Positions 16,618-24,130 of a stretch of DNA of 64,000 nucleotides are shown here, one piece after another. Source of the stretch: Enterococcus mundtii. Lineage in GTDB: Bacteria > Bacillota > Bacilli > Lactobacillales > Enterococcaceae. Under the pieces are notes generated by a model. It did no database searches and had not been told where the DNA came from. It saw nothing but the letters and a program-made list of their open reading frames with translations. How positions within the stretch are numbered: the first letter of the stretch is position 1; each line of letters opens with the position of its first letter. Where the stretch lies: positions 83,077 to 147,076 of the forward strand of contig NZ_CP018062.1 of the NCBI RefSeq assembly GCF_002813755.1. Direction: 5' to 3'. Made by a program: the position numbers and the translations under genes.

Positions 16618-16680
16618 ATGTTTGATATTTTTGATTTTTTTGGAGTAAAACCAACAGATGCTCAAATTGCTGGGCAATAA
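16618..16680 (+). CDS. 20-codon ORF, candidate peptide partner of the RRNPP regulator
   Basis: The product would be MFDIFDFFGVKPTDAQIAGQ, with an AGAGGTG ribosome binding site 8 nt before the ATG and a hairpin terminator 40 nt after the stop. Divergent from the RRNPP-type gene. It lacks an ordinary signal peptide (only the first 10 residues are hydrophobic), so export as a pheromone is not obvious. It might act inside the cell, or be a type I toxin. Real expression is likely from the signals; function is open. Confidence 0.5.
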   Translation: MFDIFDFFGVKPTDAQIAGQ

Positions 16681-16720
16681 ATAAAAATCTAAAAAAAACA
16701 AGCATCAATATTCTAACCGA

Positions 16721-16753
16721 AGACTAAGGCTAGAAAAATTAGCCGTCTTTTTA
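16721..16753 (+). terminator. Terminator after 20-codon ORF
   Basis: AGAC-TAA-GGCTA / TAGCC-GTCT stem followed by TTTTT, giving a ~150-nt transcript. Confidence 0.65.
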
Positions 16754-17020
16754 TTGATAAATCAAGAAAAAATAGATTTTTAGTAGCTACGATTCTATTT
16801 CCTTATTAAAGTTTAAATATCACAATTGTTACAAAAAGATAATGCTTAAAACAAGCATTATCGGATTAAACAAGGATTATAAATGTCATAAAAATATTGG
16901 AATATTTGTTCGTGAAGTTTTATACTAAAAAACATAAGAAGTGACACCTTACAAAAGCGTCACTTCCGAGTATAAAATATCTTTATATAATTATTTTGTT
17001 TTTTTATAGTTGCGATAATT
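16754..17020. other. Intergenic, no gene seen
   Basis: AT-rich, no supported ORF. A partial inverted repeat (AGTGACACCTTACAAAAGCGTCACTT, 16939-16967) may be a terminator stem. Confidence 0.35.
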
Positions 17021-17024
17021 TAAA

Positions 17025-17225
17025 AAGTCTGCTACGCTTTATTCGAATTGATTTCGTTCGAAGCGTCGGATGAAATATCGTGACAGTTAAAAACAAAATA
17101 GAAGGCGGTATGGACTCGGGAGACTGGTAATCTCCGTCAGCGCCCATACACGTCGCATTAAGCTCGACCCTTAATGCGTTAACCCTCCAGTGTTGTTGCA
17201 GCATAACTGCAACGGCAATAGTATA
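17025..17225 (-). ncRNA. Candidate structured non-coding RNA
   Basis: A ~200-base block of relatively high GC with several clean stems: GGAGA/TCTCC inside GTATGG/CCATAC, CGCATTAA/TTAATGCG, and GTTGCAG/CTGCAAC. On the minus strand a -10 TATACT (17224-17219) stands at its right end, with the operator-like AAAAGTG-N4-CACTTTT palindrome (17236-17253) just upstream. An imperfect stem with TTTTT follows at the left end. I did not recognise a known RNA family. Confidence 0.45.
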
Positions 17226-17235
17226 ACAGAAATTT

Positions 17236-17253
17236 AAAAGTGATACCACTTTT
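17236..17253. promoter_or_regulatory. Operator-like palindrome AAAAGTG-ATAC-CACTTTT
   Basis: 7-bp perfect arms with a 4-nt spacer. The same arms occur at 60270-60287 and 60302-60319 next to a ribbon-helix-helix-like gene. Here it overlaps the likely -35 region of the minus-strand RNA. Confidence 0.5.
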
Positions 17254-17354
17254 TATTGAACTCAATTGAAAGTGTATTTGCTGATGAATTTATGCGTATG
17301 CAGTCTGTTAGAAAGTTGTCGTTGTGATTTGTTGCTATGTTATACACTGGAGTT

Positions 17355-17391
17355 AGAGGGAACGCATAGGCATGCGTTCCCTCTTTTTTTG
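17355..17391 (+). terminator. Attenuator-like terminator before the 109-aa gene
   Basis: Perfect stem AGAGGGAACGCAT / ATGCGTTCCCTCT with TTTTTTT. It lies 45 nt upstream of the ATG at 17436, with promoter-like sequence (TTGTCG ... TTATAC) upstream of the stem, so it could attenuate the next gene. Confidence 0.65.
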
Positions 17392-17435
17392 TTGTGAACG
17401 AAATCAATTCTTTGTTTTTAGAAAGGGTGAATTCA

Positions 17436-17765
17436 ATGTATACAGGCATTGTAAGTATTGCAGATATACGTGAATTTGGATCACGTATTATTGTCACAGA
17501 AAGACTTGTGAAAGAACTAGCAGATGGATCAACCAGGATTGTGCCACAAGGGAAACGGTTTGTTTTGAAAAATGGGGAAGCATTAGAGGAACGCCACTAT
17601 TTTGTTGGGAAACAAAAAAAATTCCTTTTAGGAAAACCTGTTCCACTGAAAGATTTATATGATCGAATTAAGTTTGTATATGATGCTAACGGTGTTTTGA
17701 TTGCACGAAGAAGAAATGGACGCTTACGTTCGACTGCAAAAGGAATGGCCAAAAGAATTAGCTAA
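17436..17765 (+). CDS. Hypothetical protein, 109 aa
   Basis: Not recognised. A basic, mostly beta-strand protein (MYTGIVSIADIREFGSRIIV ... VPQGKRFVLKNGEALEERHYF) with an Arg-rich end (ARRRNGRLRSTAKGMAKR), perhaps nucleic-acid binding. AGAAAGGGTG precedes the ATG. It starts the run of small accessory genes at 17-21 kb. A terminator-like stem lies between it and upstream promoter-like sequence. Confidence 0.55.
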   Translation: MYTGIVSIADIREFGSRIIVTERLVKELADGSTRIVPQGKRFVLKNGEALEERHYFVGKQKKFLLGKPVPLKDLYDRIKFVYDANGVLIARRRNGRLRSTAKGMAKRIS

Positions 17766-18349
17766 AAATGACTTCAGAATATTTTTATCGTTTTACGCTT
17801 GCTTGAAAATATTGTCGAGACTCTTAGAGGCGTTTGGAATCGAGTGGAAATTGCTCAGTAGACTTAAGCTATCAACAATTCTCGAAAGAGAGTGAACGGG
17901 GTAGTTTTTCACGATTGATATCACAAAAGATTGGTCAGTCGAGTAAATGTTGACTGTTGAAGGTCGATGAAATGAATCTGTACAAATGACATGTCCGGAG
18001 TAAACAAGGGCAAATCTAAGGGTTAGACAAGTTTGAATAGCGCCTAAACTAATCAGAGCAGCTACTAAGGGGTTTAGGCTTTGACGCAAACTCATGTAAG
18101 AGGGAGTAGGTCTTCTCGTAATGGGGAGGACGCGTAGCGTATCTCACGCTGCGTCGTTGGCTGCAATACATGTAGGCACTTGCCAGGACATTGATCGAAT
18201 GATCAATCGAGCATTTACCGTTGTCTACTAGGGTTTCTCGTATCGGACGCCATAAACGAGTCGACTTATTTATTTTTAAGTAAACGTAAAACGATAAAAA
18301 TATTAGGTATGAAGTAAAACTATTTTGGATGCAGAAGAGGTGTGGAAGA
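17766..18349. other. ~580-bp region without a convincing gene
   Basis: Higher GC than its surroundings. A possible short ORF from ATG 17769 (MTSEYFYRFTLA) continues as LENIVETLRGVWNRVEIAQ only after a one-base shift. A palindromic segment (GACGCGTAGCGTATCTCACGCTGCGTC, ~18129-18155) lies in the middle. Open minus-strand frames here have no ribosome binding site. It may hold a structured RNA or a decayed gene. Confidence 0.35.
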
Positions 18350-18820
18350 ATGAGCAAACAGATCACGATTGAAACATTGAAAAAAATAATTTCTCGTAAT
18401 AAAAATTTTTTCAGCGACATTAGTTTTGTATTAACTCAAGCTGGGATGGATTGTGGAGATATAGAACCTGAAGAGGAGGAAGTACTTAGTAAGTGGTGTG
18501 AGCTAATAGTAAGTGTAGCTTTAGAAAGTGTATTATCGGAAAGTATGTTTACTTCAAATCACCAAGTAATTAACGAACACGAACTAAAAATACTACCAGA
18601 ATATTTTGGAGCAATAACAAGTGGGCAAAAGAAATTTGAGATCCGCAAAAATGATCGTGATTATAAGGTTGGTGAACAGCTGTTATTAAGAGAATGGAAC
18701 AGTGAGGAGTTCACAGGTTGGGCATACAAAGCAACGATTACTTATGTCACAGATTATGCGCAAAAAGATGGGTATGTTGTGTTAGGAATCAAAGGGCAGG
18801 AGGAAGTAGAACGTCTATGA
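18350..18820 (+). CDS. DUF3850 (ASCH/PUA-like fold) protein
   Basis: A 156-aa protein. The C-terminal ~75 residues carry the DUF3850 pattern HELKILPEYFGAITSGQKKF-EIRKNDRDYKVGEQLLLREW, followed by a YVVLGI strand. The domain has an ASCH/PUA-like fold thought to bind RNA or modified nucleotides and is common on phages and plasmids. The N-terminal ~75 residues are helical and not recognised. The start chosen has GTGGAAGA upstream. Its stop overlaps the next ATG (ATGA). Confidence 0.75.
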   Translation: MSKQITIETLKKIISRNKNFFSDISFVLTQAGMDCGDIEPEEEEVLSKWCELIVSVALESVLSESMFTSNHQVINEHELKILPEYFGAITSGQKKFEIRKNDRDYKVGEQLLLREWNSEEFTGWAYKATITYVTDYAQKDGYVVLGIKGQEEVERL

Positions 18821-18954
18821 TAAATATTATCGTCTTTACTATGAAGATTTTAGAGATTTTAGCAATTTTTGTTGGTGTAATAGTGGGCGGTTTAATTTCA
18901 TGGTATATTTCTAACTTTTTATTTAGTTTGTTAGAAAGTATATTTTTTAAATAG
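18817..18954 (+). CDS. Small membrane protein, 45 aa
   Basis: MINIIVFTMKILEILAIFVG then VIVGGLISWYISNFLF: one long hydrophobic helix with short tails. ATGA overlap with the DUF3850 gene and GGAGGAAG upstream show it is translated and coupled. Function unknown. Confidence 0.55.
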   Translation: MINIIVFTMKILEILAIFVGVIVGGLISWYISNFLFSLLESIFFK

Positions 18955-18965
18955 GAGGACAATCA

Positions 18966-19223
18966 TTGAAAACATTGAAGAGAATGATAATAAAAATCCA
19001 AAATGCGCGTGGAATACCCGTAAAAACGACCGGAAGAGATTTTATTCAATTGAATAAGAATGTATTTGAAAAGAACCACAATATACAAGCGCAAATCGAT
19101 TTTTTGAAAAATGAAGGTTTATACGATAAAGTTGGTGAATTTTGTTTGCTTAATGGAGGAGTAGCAATTGTAGAACGGCTAAAAGATGGTGGAATAGCAA
19201 TTATGAGTCAGAGTAATTGCTGA
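18966..19223 (+). CDS. Hypothetical protein, 85 aa
   Basis: Not recognised. A TTG start with AGGAGGAC 7 nt upstream. Basic N-terminus (KTLKRMIIKIQNARGIPVKTTG) and a C-terminal beta-rich part (VAIVERLKDGGIAIM). It follows the small membrane protein by 11 nt, so is probably in the same transcript. Confidence 0.5.
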   Translation: MKTLKRMIIKIQNARGIPVKTTGRDFIQLNKNVFEKNHNIQAQIDFLKNEGLYDKVGEFCLLNGGVAIVERLKDGGIAIMSQSNC

Positions 19224-19298
19224 AAAATCACCTGCTTAAACTTTGATTATTAAGAGCAAACGATAAAATATCAACAAAATATTAAAGGAGAAAATAAA

Positions 19299-19484
19299 AT
19301 GAGAGACACAGTCACGATTCAAATTGAAACAGAAACTAATCAACAAATGAAAGATGAACTTAACAAATTTTACGGAGGTATATCCAAGGAGTATACAAGG
19401 AAAAAAAATTACACCGTTCAGATAACAAATTCAAACAATCAAAGAGCGGTTTATATCCATTCACTAAATTCTGAAGTTAAGTGA
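19299..19484 (+). CDS. Hypothetical protein, 61 aa
   Basis: Not recognised. AAAGGAG precedes the ATG. Two beta strands around a central polar helix (TVTIQIETETNQQMKDELNKF). Small accessory gene of the 17-21 kb run. Confidence 0.45.
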   Translation: MRDTVTIQIETETNQQMKDELNKFYGGISKEYTRKKNYTVQITNSNNQRAVYIHSLNSEVK

Positions 19485-19562
19485 TTATATTGTTGGTGTA
19501 GAAGTTATTGATTTTATAGCTGATCAAGACTGAATAAAAACAATAGATGGAGGAAATAGACA

Positions 19563-19853
19563 GTGAGATTTTTCAAAGTAAAAGAGCCATTTTATTATGC
19601 GTTGATCGCAGCAAAGAATGAAGAAGAGTGTATGGATCTATACGAGAGAGTAGTAACAGACATAGAAGATCGTGAGGAATTCGTTAAATGTTTACAAGAA
19701 TTAGATCGAAATGAAGCGATTCAGAAAAATTCGAGATCAGTTAGTGAAGAAACATTACAACCGATCGGTTTAGAAGAATCGACAAACAAGATTTTTAAAA
19801 TAGTCAATGACAACAAACCTTGTGTGTTAGCCATTGATCACGCTCTAATTTAA
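19563..19853 (+). CDS. Hypothetical protein, 96 aa
   Basis: Not recognised. GTG start with ATGGAGGAA upstream. Starts (M)RFFKVKEPFYYALIAAKNEE, resembling small phage/plasmid proteins with an RFFKVKEP... opening, then an acidic helical body. No catalytic motif. Confidence 0.45.
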   Translation: MRFFKVKEPFYYALIAAKNEEECMDLYERVVTDIEDREEFVKCLQELDRNEAIQKNSRSVSEETLQPIGLEESTNKIFKIVNDNKPCVLAIDHALI

Positions 19854-19971
19854 ATGATTTCGCTATGTGAGGACAACAAAACAAATAACTGCTATAAAAA
19901 CGAAGAATGTTAAGTATGAAAGTGCAATTCCAGCTCTAGCAAGGAGTGATTTTTGTATAGGAGGACACCAA

Positions 19972-20118
19972 ATGACAGAAGAAACTATTAAAAATGAATT
20001 AGCAGAAATTCTAGAAGATCATAAATGTAATCTGGAACATATTGATTTGATTGACGAAAAATCCTTCAAATACATGTATGAACTGTTAGTTAAAGAATTA
20101 CTAGAACTTGTTGAGTAG
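19972..20118 (+). CDS. Hypothetical acidic protein, 48 aa
   Basis: MTEETIKNELAEILEDHKC... with GGAGGAC 6 nt upstream of ATG 19972. The longer in-frame extension upstream lacks a ribosome binding site. Highly acidic, predicted to be two helices. Function unknown. Confidence 0.45.
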   Translation: MTEETIKNELAEILEDHKCNLEHIDLIDEKSFKYMYELLVKELLELVE

Positions 20119-20126
20119 GAGGGGGA

Positions 20127-20351
20127 ATGCTGAAGATGGGGAGACCAGTTTTAGAAGCAATAAATATAGATACTTTGACAAGATCAAACTATATTGAATT
20201 GTTAAGAAAAGGGTACTCAGTAAAAGATATATTTAGAGAGCTATCCAAAGGATCAAATATGGATGATAAACTTCTACGAGAGGAATTTGATTATTGGCGT
20301 AAAGGTAATGGTATTTTAGATCTGAAATCAACAAGAATAAAGGAATATTAA
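20127..20351 (+). CDS. Hypothetical protein, 74 aa
   Basis: Begins 8 nt after the preceding gene with AGGAGGGGG upstream. Contains an HTH-like segment (NYIELLRKGYSVKDIFRELSKG). Possibly a small DNA-binding protein of the kind found in plasmid and phage accessory operons. Confidence 0.45.
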   Translation: MLKMGRPVLEAINIDTLTRSNYIELLRKGYSVKDIFRELSKGSNMDDKLLREEFDYWRKGNGILDLKSTRIKEY

Positions 20352-20417
20352 ACGTTGAGCGTATGTTTTACATAGGCTTTTTTTATTTCAATTTTTTCAA
20401 TGAAAGGAATGATATTG

Positions 20418-20684
20418 ATGGAAAAAGAATCAAAAAGAAGTAATGAAGTTGCACAGGAAGTAGAACAAGAATTTTTAGAAATGATGAATCAAAAGCATGT
20501 TAAACGTATGTCAGTATGTGAGTACATTAGTATTCTTCTATCATCGGTGGAAGATAAGAAAAAGAGACAAGAGGAAGCGAAACAAAAACTACGATTACTT
20601 GGAGCTTTCAAAGGGTTTACGAATCTACAAAGAACCTATATCAAACAAGGAAGATGCACACAACTATATTTAGAAAAAGTCTAA
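20418..20684 (+). CDS. Hypothetical charged protein, 88 aa
   Basis: MEKESKRSNEVAQEVEQEFL..., helical and strongly charged. AAAGGAATG upstream of ATG 20418; an in-frame ATG at 20400 is also possible. Last gene before the second intact holin-like module. Not recognised. Confidence 0.45.
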   Translation: MEKESKRSNEVAQEVEQEFLEMMNQKHVKRMSVCEYISILLSSVEDKKKRQEEAKQKLRLLGAFKGFTNLQRTYIKQGRCTQLYLEKV

Positions 20685-20788
20685 GAATAATATTGTCTAT
20701 TTTGCTGATTAAATTGAAGGCAAAATTATGTTATAGTGAAACAGTAGAAAAGTGAAAAGATGGTGGCTAATCTCTTGAAAAAGGGGTG

Positions 20789-20827
20789 ATGCCTATGGTT
20801 CATAGCTTTATCCCTAGAAGGGAGTAA
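20789..20827 (+). CDS. 12-codon leader ORF, second copy
   Basis: Encodes MPMVHSFIPRRE again, with AAGGGGTG upstream and TAA 4 nt before the toxin GTG. Confidence 0.45.
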   Translation: MPMVHSFIPRRE

Positions 20828-20831
20828 GCAA

Positions 20832-20918
20832 GTGTCAACTTTTGAAGCAATTCAACTGATGATCGCTTTTGCGACGTTAGTTTTGCTGATTATTGACCAT
20901 AAAGACCAAAAAAAATAA
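20832..20918 (+). CDS. Putative holin-like type I toxin, 28 aa
   Basis: Identical to the 14784 peptide through IIDHKD, then QKK instead of KK. GTG start. A single hydrophobic helix with a charged tail, as in the holin-like toxin family. Confidence 0.7.
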   Translation: MSTFEAIQLMIAFATLVLLIIDHKDQKK

Positions 20919-21157
20919 CCATCTAAACACTTTGGCTAGGAGTTAGATGGTTAAAAAAAACTATAAACCTATGTCACCGTCTTTTTAACGGGTCTACACT
21001 GGAGCTATGTTAGAGCATAGCTCCTTTTTCTTGCCTTTAGTATATCAAAGTAATTAAATGTAAGCAAACTTAGAGTAAGTTGGGTAAAATTTTTTTACTA
21101 AAATGATTCAAGTGAAGCAAAAATAAAATATTTTAACTATAAAAAAGTGGTGAAATA

Positions 21158-21187
21158 ATGAAATTCATTCGTGGTACTCCCAAATAA
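21158..21187 (+). CDS. 9-codon leader ORF before the transfer operon
   Basis: The ORF MKFIRGTPK has GTGGTGAA upstream and is followed after 20 nt by a strong terminator. It lies directly upstream of the first gene of the long transfer run. The leader-peptide-plus-terminator layout suggests attenuation, or a short signalling peptide (compare iCF10/prgQ followed by its terminator). Confidence 0.4.
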   Translation: MKFIRGTPK

Positions 21188-21207
21188 GAAATAATTTTGT
21201 ACTAATC

Positions 21208-21235
21208 GACACGGAAAACTTCCGTGTCTTTTTTT
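21208..21235 (+). terminator. Terminator upstream of the transfer operon
   Basis: GACACGGA-AAAC-TTCCGTGTC stem followed by TTTTTTT, about 32 nt before the GTG of the LPxTG gene. Transcription of the downstream genes from promoters to the left must pass it. Confidence 0.75.
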
Positions 21236-21267
21236 GTTATCAAGTAAAAGAGAAAAGAGGATAAATA

Positions 21268-23337
21268 GTGAGTTCAAAAAATAAAACTTTTAAATTGAAA
21301 TCAAGTTTAATGCTATCTGCTGCTTTATTAGGGGTCGTAACGACCAACCTAGGGGTAGTTTACGCAGATGCCAACGATAACCCCACAGCTTTAGAAAAAG
21401 GCACTACGCTTAATTCTGAGCAATTAGAACAAGCCAGAAAAGTAACGCAGAACAAAAATACCACGAAATTAGTCGATGATGACAATACGACAGTTGTTTC
21501 TGATGACACCATGATTTCACCAGAATATAGCTTCTTTGTTCAGTTTATTAAAGGTAAAACAACGGTAGACACGTTCGGTGAGGGTTGGACCGAAGGTATA
21601 CACACCGCAGAAAATGAAAAAGACTCTAAAGGGATCAGTATTCCTGTAGATAAGGTTGTTAAAGGAAAAACTGGTGTAATTTACCACCATGTCAGTGCAT
21701 TCGGTCAAGATGTCGATGCACGGTTTACGATTAAAGACTATAAAGAAGCAAAAGATGTCGATGGGAACACAGCTTCAGATGGAACAATTGCTTTTAACAC
21801 TGTGGATCAGGTAGGAGCATATCAAAACAGAATCAATGAAGCCACGTACACGGTTGAGTTTCTAAAAGCAGGTACAAATGAACCAATTAGTTTAGATGGT
21901 TTCTACACCTTTTCTGATATTGACTGGACGCAATATATCACGCTTCATAAAGATATGTTAGACAAATCGACAGGGATTCTTGCTGATTCGACTTGTTGGC
22001 TTGATTTGACGGAAAATGAAGACGGATCAAAAACGTTCGCTGAAACTGAAAACCAAGGTAGTGATGACTACGATCTAACAGCTATGTTTACAGTTCTGTT
22101 TAAAGACTTATCGAAGTTTGATGTTTCTTTTGGTGCTGCGGACACAGTAACTGATTTACCTGTAGAAACAGATTGGGGAGCATGGGATTGGTTTGGAAAT
22201 ACAGCCGTAAAACCAGCAAAATCAGAAGACCCTAACCCTACAAAAGCAGTGACTGATAAAGATGAAACGAATGTGGCAAATAACCATTTAGATACTATGG
22301 GTGACACATTTACTTTTAATATCACTCAAAATATTTTAGGTGAATTGCCACAGTTCTATCACACGTCATTTGAAATGAAAGATGAATTGATTCCTGAATT
22401 AGAACGTACGTCTGATGTAAGAATTGTTGATGAAACGGGAAAAGATTGTACAAGCTTTTTTACCGATAAATCTAAGGATAATACGGTTGATGTCGTAGCC
22501 ACAGAAGAAGCATTAAAAAGCCAAGATTTTTACGGTCATACTTACACGTTTAGTTTTGACGCAAAAGTTCGTGAGGGTATGAGTCTTGAGAAGTATTATA
22601 ACAAGGAAGACAATAAGTACCATTTCCCGAATCAAGCAGAAACCTTAATTAATGGGGAAGAGAATCCAACCAACGAAACAGACACCGATGTCGATGAAAC
22701 GCCAGACAAAGATCCAATTAAGAAAATTATTGATTCTGAAGGTAAGGAAGTTGATTTAACTCAAGCTAAACAAGGAGATACTGTTGAGTTTGTCATTTCA
22801 AATCCAGAAGGCGTTCCTTATTCTGCAATTGGTCAAAAAGTGACGATTTCCGATGATTTAGAAGACGTTTTACAATTAGAAGATAAAACAATCAAGATGG
22901 AAGTGGCCGATTTAGGTGAAGATGCAGAATTCAAAGATGTGACCGATCAAGGGACATTGACAACGGACGATAAAACAGGAAAAGTCAGTTGGACAGTAGA
23001 TGACGGATCACTCTTAGCTGGAAAACAATATCGATTAACGATCGGTGGTACAGTAAAAGAAGAGGCTGATTTTTCAAGTTATGTAGATGATTCAGGGAAT
23101 ATTACTATCCCTAATGTTGCACACCAAGTAATTGGTGAAACAGATAAACCAACCAACGAAGTAAATGTAGTGGTAGAACAAGAAAAACCTCGTATTTTAC
23201 CACCAACAGGGGCAACAACAGACCACTCAAATCCAAGTTTACTAATAACTAGTGGTATGGTTATTGGTGCAGTAGTCTTAGGTGGCGTTCTTTATATCAA
23301 ACGCAAACAAGGAAACAGCCATGAGAACAATCACTAA
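21268..23337 (+). CDS. LPxTG-anchored surface protein with isopeptide-type adhesin domains
   Basis: A 689-aa protein. N-terminal signal peptide (LKSSLMLSAALLGVVTTNLG, cleavage after YA-DA); C-terminal sorting signal LPPTG (about residue 644), hydrophobic helix and KRKQ tail. The middle contains repeated beta-sandwich domains. The last (about residues 480-625; GKEVDLTQAKQGDTVEFVIS ... GQYRLTIGGTV-like end) resembles the isopeptide-forming domains of antigen I/II (SspB) and fimbrial proteins. Located first in the transfer run and followed by its own sortase, it probably promotes donor-recipient contact. GTG start with AGAGGA upstream. Confidence 0.85.
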   Translation: MSSKNKTFKLKSSLMLSAALLGVVTTNLGVVYADANDNPTALEKGTTLNSEQLEQARKVTQNKNTTKLVDDDNTTVVSDDTMISPEYSFFVQFIKGKTTVDTFGEGWTEGIHTAENEKDSKGISIPVDKVVKGKTGVIYHHVSAFGQDVDARFTIKDYKEAKDVDGNTASDGTIAFNTVDQVGAYQNRINEATYTVEFLKAGTNEPISLDGFYTFSDIDWTQYITLHKDMLDKSTGILADSTCWLDLTENEDGSKTFAETENQGSDDYDLTAMFTVLFKDLSKFDVSFGAADTVTDLPVETDWGAWDWFGNTAVKPAKSEDPNPTKAVTDKDETNVANNHLDTMGDTFTFNITQNILGELPQFYHTSFEMKDELIPELERTSDVRIVDETGKDCTSFFTDKSKDNTVDVVATEEALKSQDFYGHTYTFSFDAKVREGMSLEKYYNKEDNKYHFPNQAETLINGEENPTNETDTDVDETPDKDPIKKIIDSEGKEVDLTQAKQGDTVEFVISNPEGVPYSAIGQKVTISDDLEDVLQLEDKTIKMEVADLGEDAEFKDVTDQGTLTTDDKTGKVSWTVDDGSLLAGKQYRLTIGGTVKEEADFSSYVDDSGNITIPNVAHQVIGETDKPTNEVNVVVEQEKPRILPPTGATTDHSNPSLLITSGMVIGAVVLGGVLYIKRKQGNSHENNH

Positions 23338-24070
23338 AAAAGAGAGAAGTAAAAAAGTGGCGGTATGGAGTGCAGTGGCATTTAGTGCCGTTGCTTTTGC
23401 TTGTCTTGGTTGGTATGGGGTGACTCACATAGAGAGTCCTTCTGAGACAGAGGTGATTACGTCAAATTCATTTGAACAAAGCTCAGATTCTTCTCAGCAA
23501 GCAACAACCGGGTCATATAATCGAACAGGAAATGATTCGACAGAGGAGAAGGAAAAAGAGAGTCAGAAACCCGCTTCAATCGAAAATGGTGGAGCGAATG
23601 AAGATTTTGAAACAATGGCGCGTCCCACAATAGAACAAGTGAACGAAGCTCAAAAACATTTGAATGAAGTTTCGGATCAATTTGTTGGAAAGATTGAGAT
23701 CCCCTCGATTGATCTCAGCTTGAATATTTTAGAAGGAACAACGTTCCAAAAGATGTTATACGGCGCAACCACCTTACTACCTAATCAAACCATAGGAAAA
23801 GTTAATTACGCCCTTGCCTCGCATAATATGGGGGTTGAAGGCAGCATGTTTACGTCTATTTACAAATTGAAAGAAGGCGACAGTATCTATTTAACTGATT
23901 CTTCAGGAAAGACCTTTCATTATCAAGTCACCAGCAATAAAGTGGTCGATTATCAGGATACGTCCTGTTTAAATCTTACACGAGAGCCAACAGTCACATT
24001 GGTGACTTGCCAAACGGTTCAAGACACGCCTAATCGAGTCATTATACAAGGGGAATTACAATCAAATTGA
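23321..24070 (+). CDS. Sortase, class A/C-like
   Basis: A 249-aa membrane protein with one N-terminal transmembrane segment (VAVWSAVAFSAVAFACLGWY), a Ser/Glu-rich linker, and a sortase domain. It contains ALASHNM (catalytic His), TLVTC (catalytic Cys) and PNRVIIQGEL (catalytic Arg). It overlaps the end of the LPxTG gene by 17 nt, with AAGGA upstream of ATG 23321, so the two are translationally coupled and the sortase very likely anchors that protein. Confidence 0.9.
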   Translation: MRTITKKERSKKVAVWSAVAFSAVAFACLGWYGVTHIESPSETEVITSNSFEQSSDSSQQATTGSYNRTGNDSTEEKEKESQKPASIENGGANEDFETMARPTIEQVNEAQKHLNEVSDQFVGKIEIPSIDLSLNILEGTTFQKMLYGATTLLPNQTIGKVNYALASHNMGVEGSMFTSIYKLKEGDSIYLTDSSGKTFHYQVTSNKVVDYQDTSCLNLTREPTVTLVTCQTVQDTPNRVIIQGELQSN

Positions 24071-24130
24071 TACTAAATTTGTTATTTGATATACTTTGTT
24101 ATGTATAATGTTTGAGAAAGAAGGCTTAAA

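Larger units (their letters stand above)
20720..21030. ncRNA. Holin-like type I toxin module, second intact locus
   Basis: Contains the conserved TGAAAAGATGGTGGCTA leader segment, 12-codon ORF, toxin ORF, AACCATCTAA/TTAGATGGTT stem and GAGCTATGTTAGAGCATAGCTC stem, as in the module at 14.7 kb. It has a promoter-like TTATAGTGAAA. Together the two loci bracket the 15-20.7 kb block. Confidence 0.5.

Noticed and set aside
16618..16680. Short hydrophobic SHP-type pheromone
   Set aside because: The 20-aa product lacks the basic start and long hydrophobic core of SHP pheromones, so I list it only as a candidate peptide of unknown mode.
17090..17220. tRNA or riboswitch of known class
   Set aside because: Stems do not form a cloverleaf with conserved T-loop or CCA end, and no known riboswitch core was recognised.
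17793..18420. Two overlapping minus-strand ORFs of 100-123 codons
   Set aside because: No ribosome binding sites or recognisable domains; the right part overlaps the DUF3850 gene. The region is recorded as non-coding or decayed.
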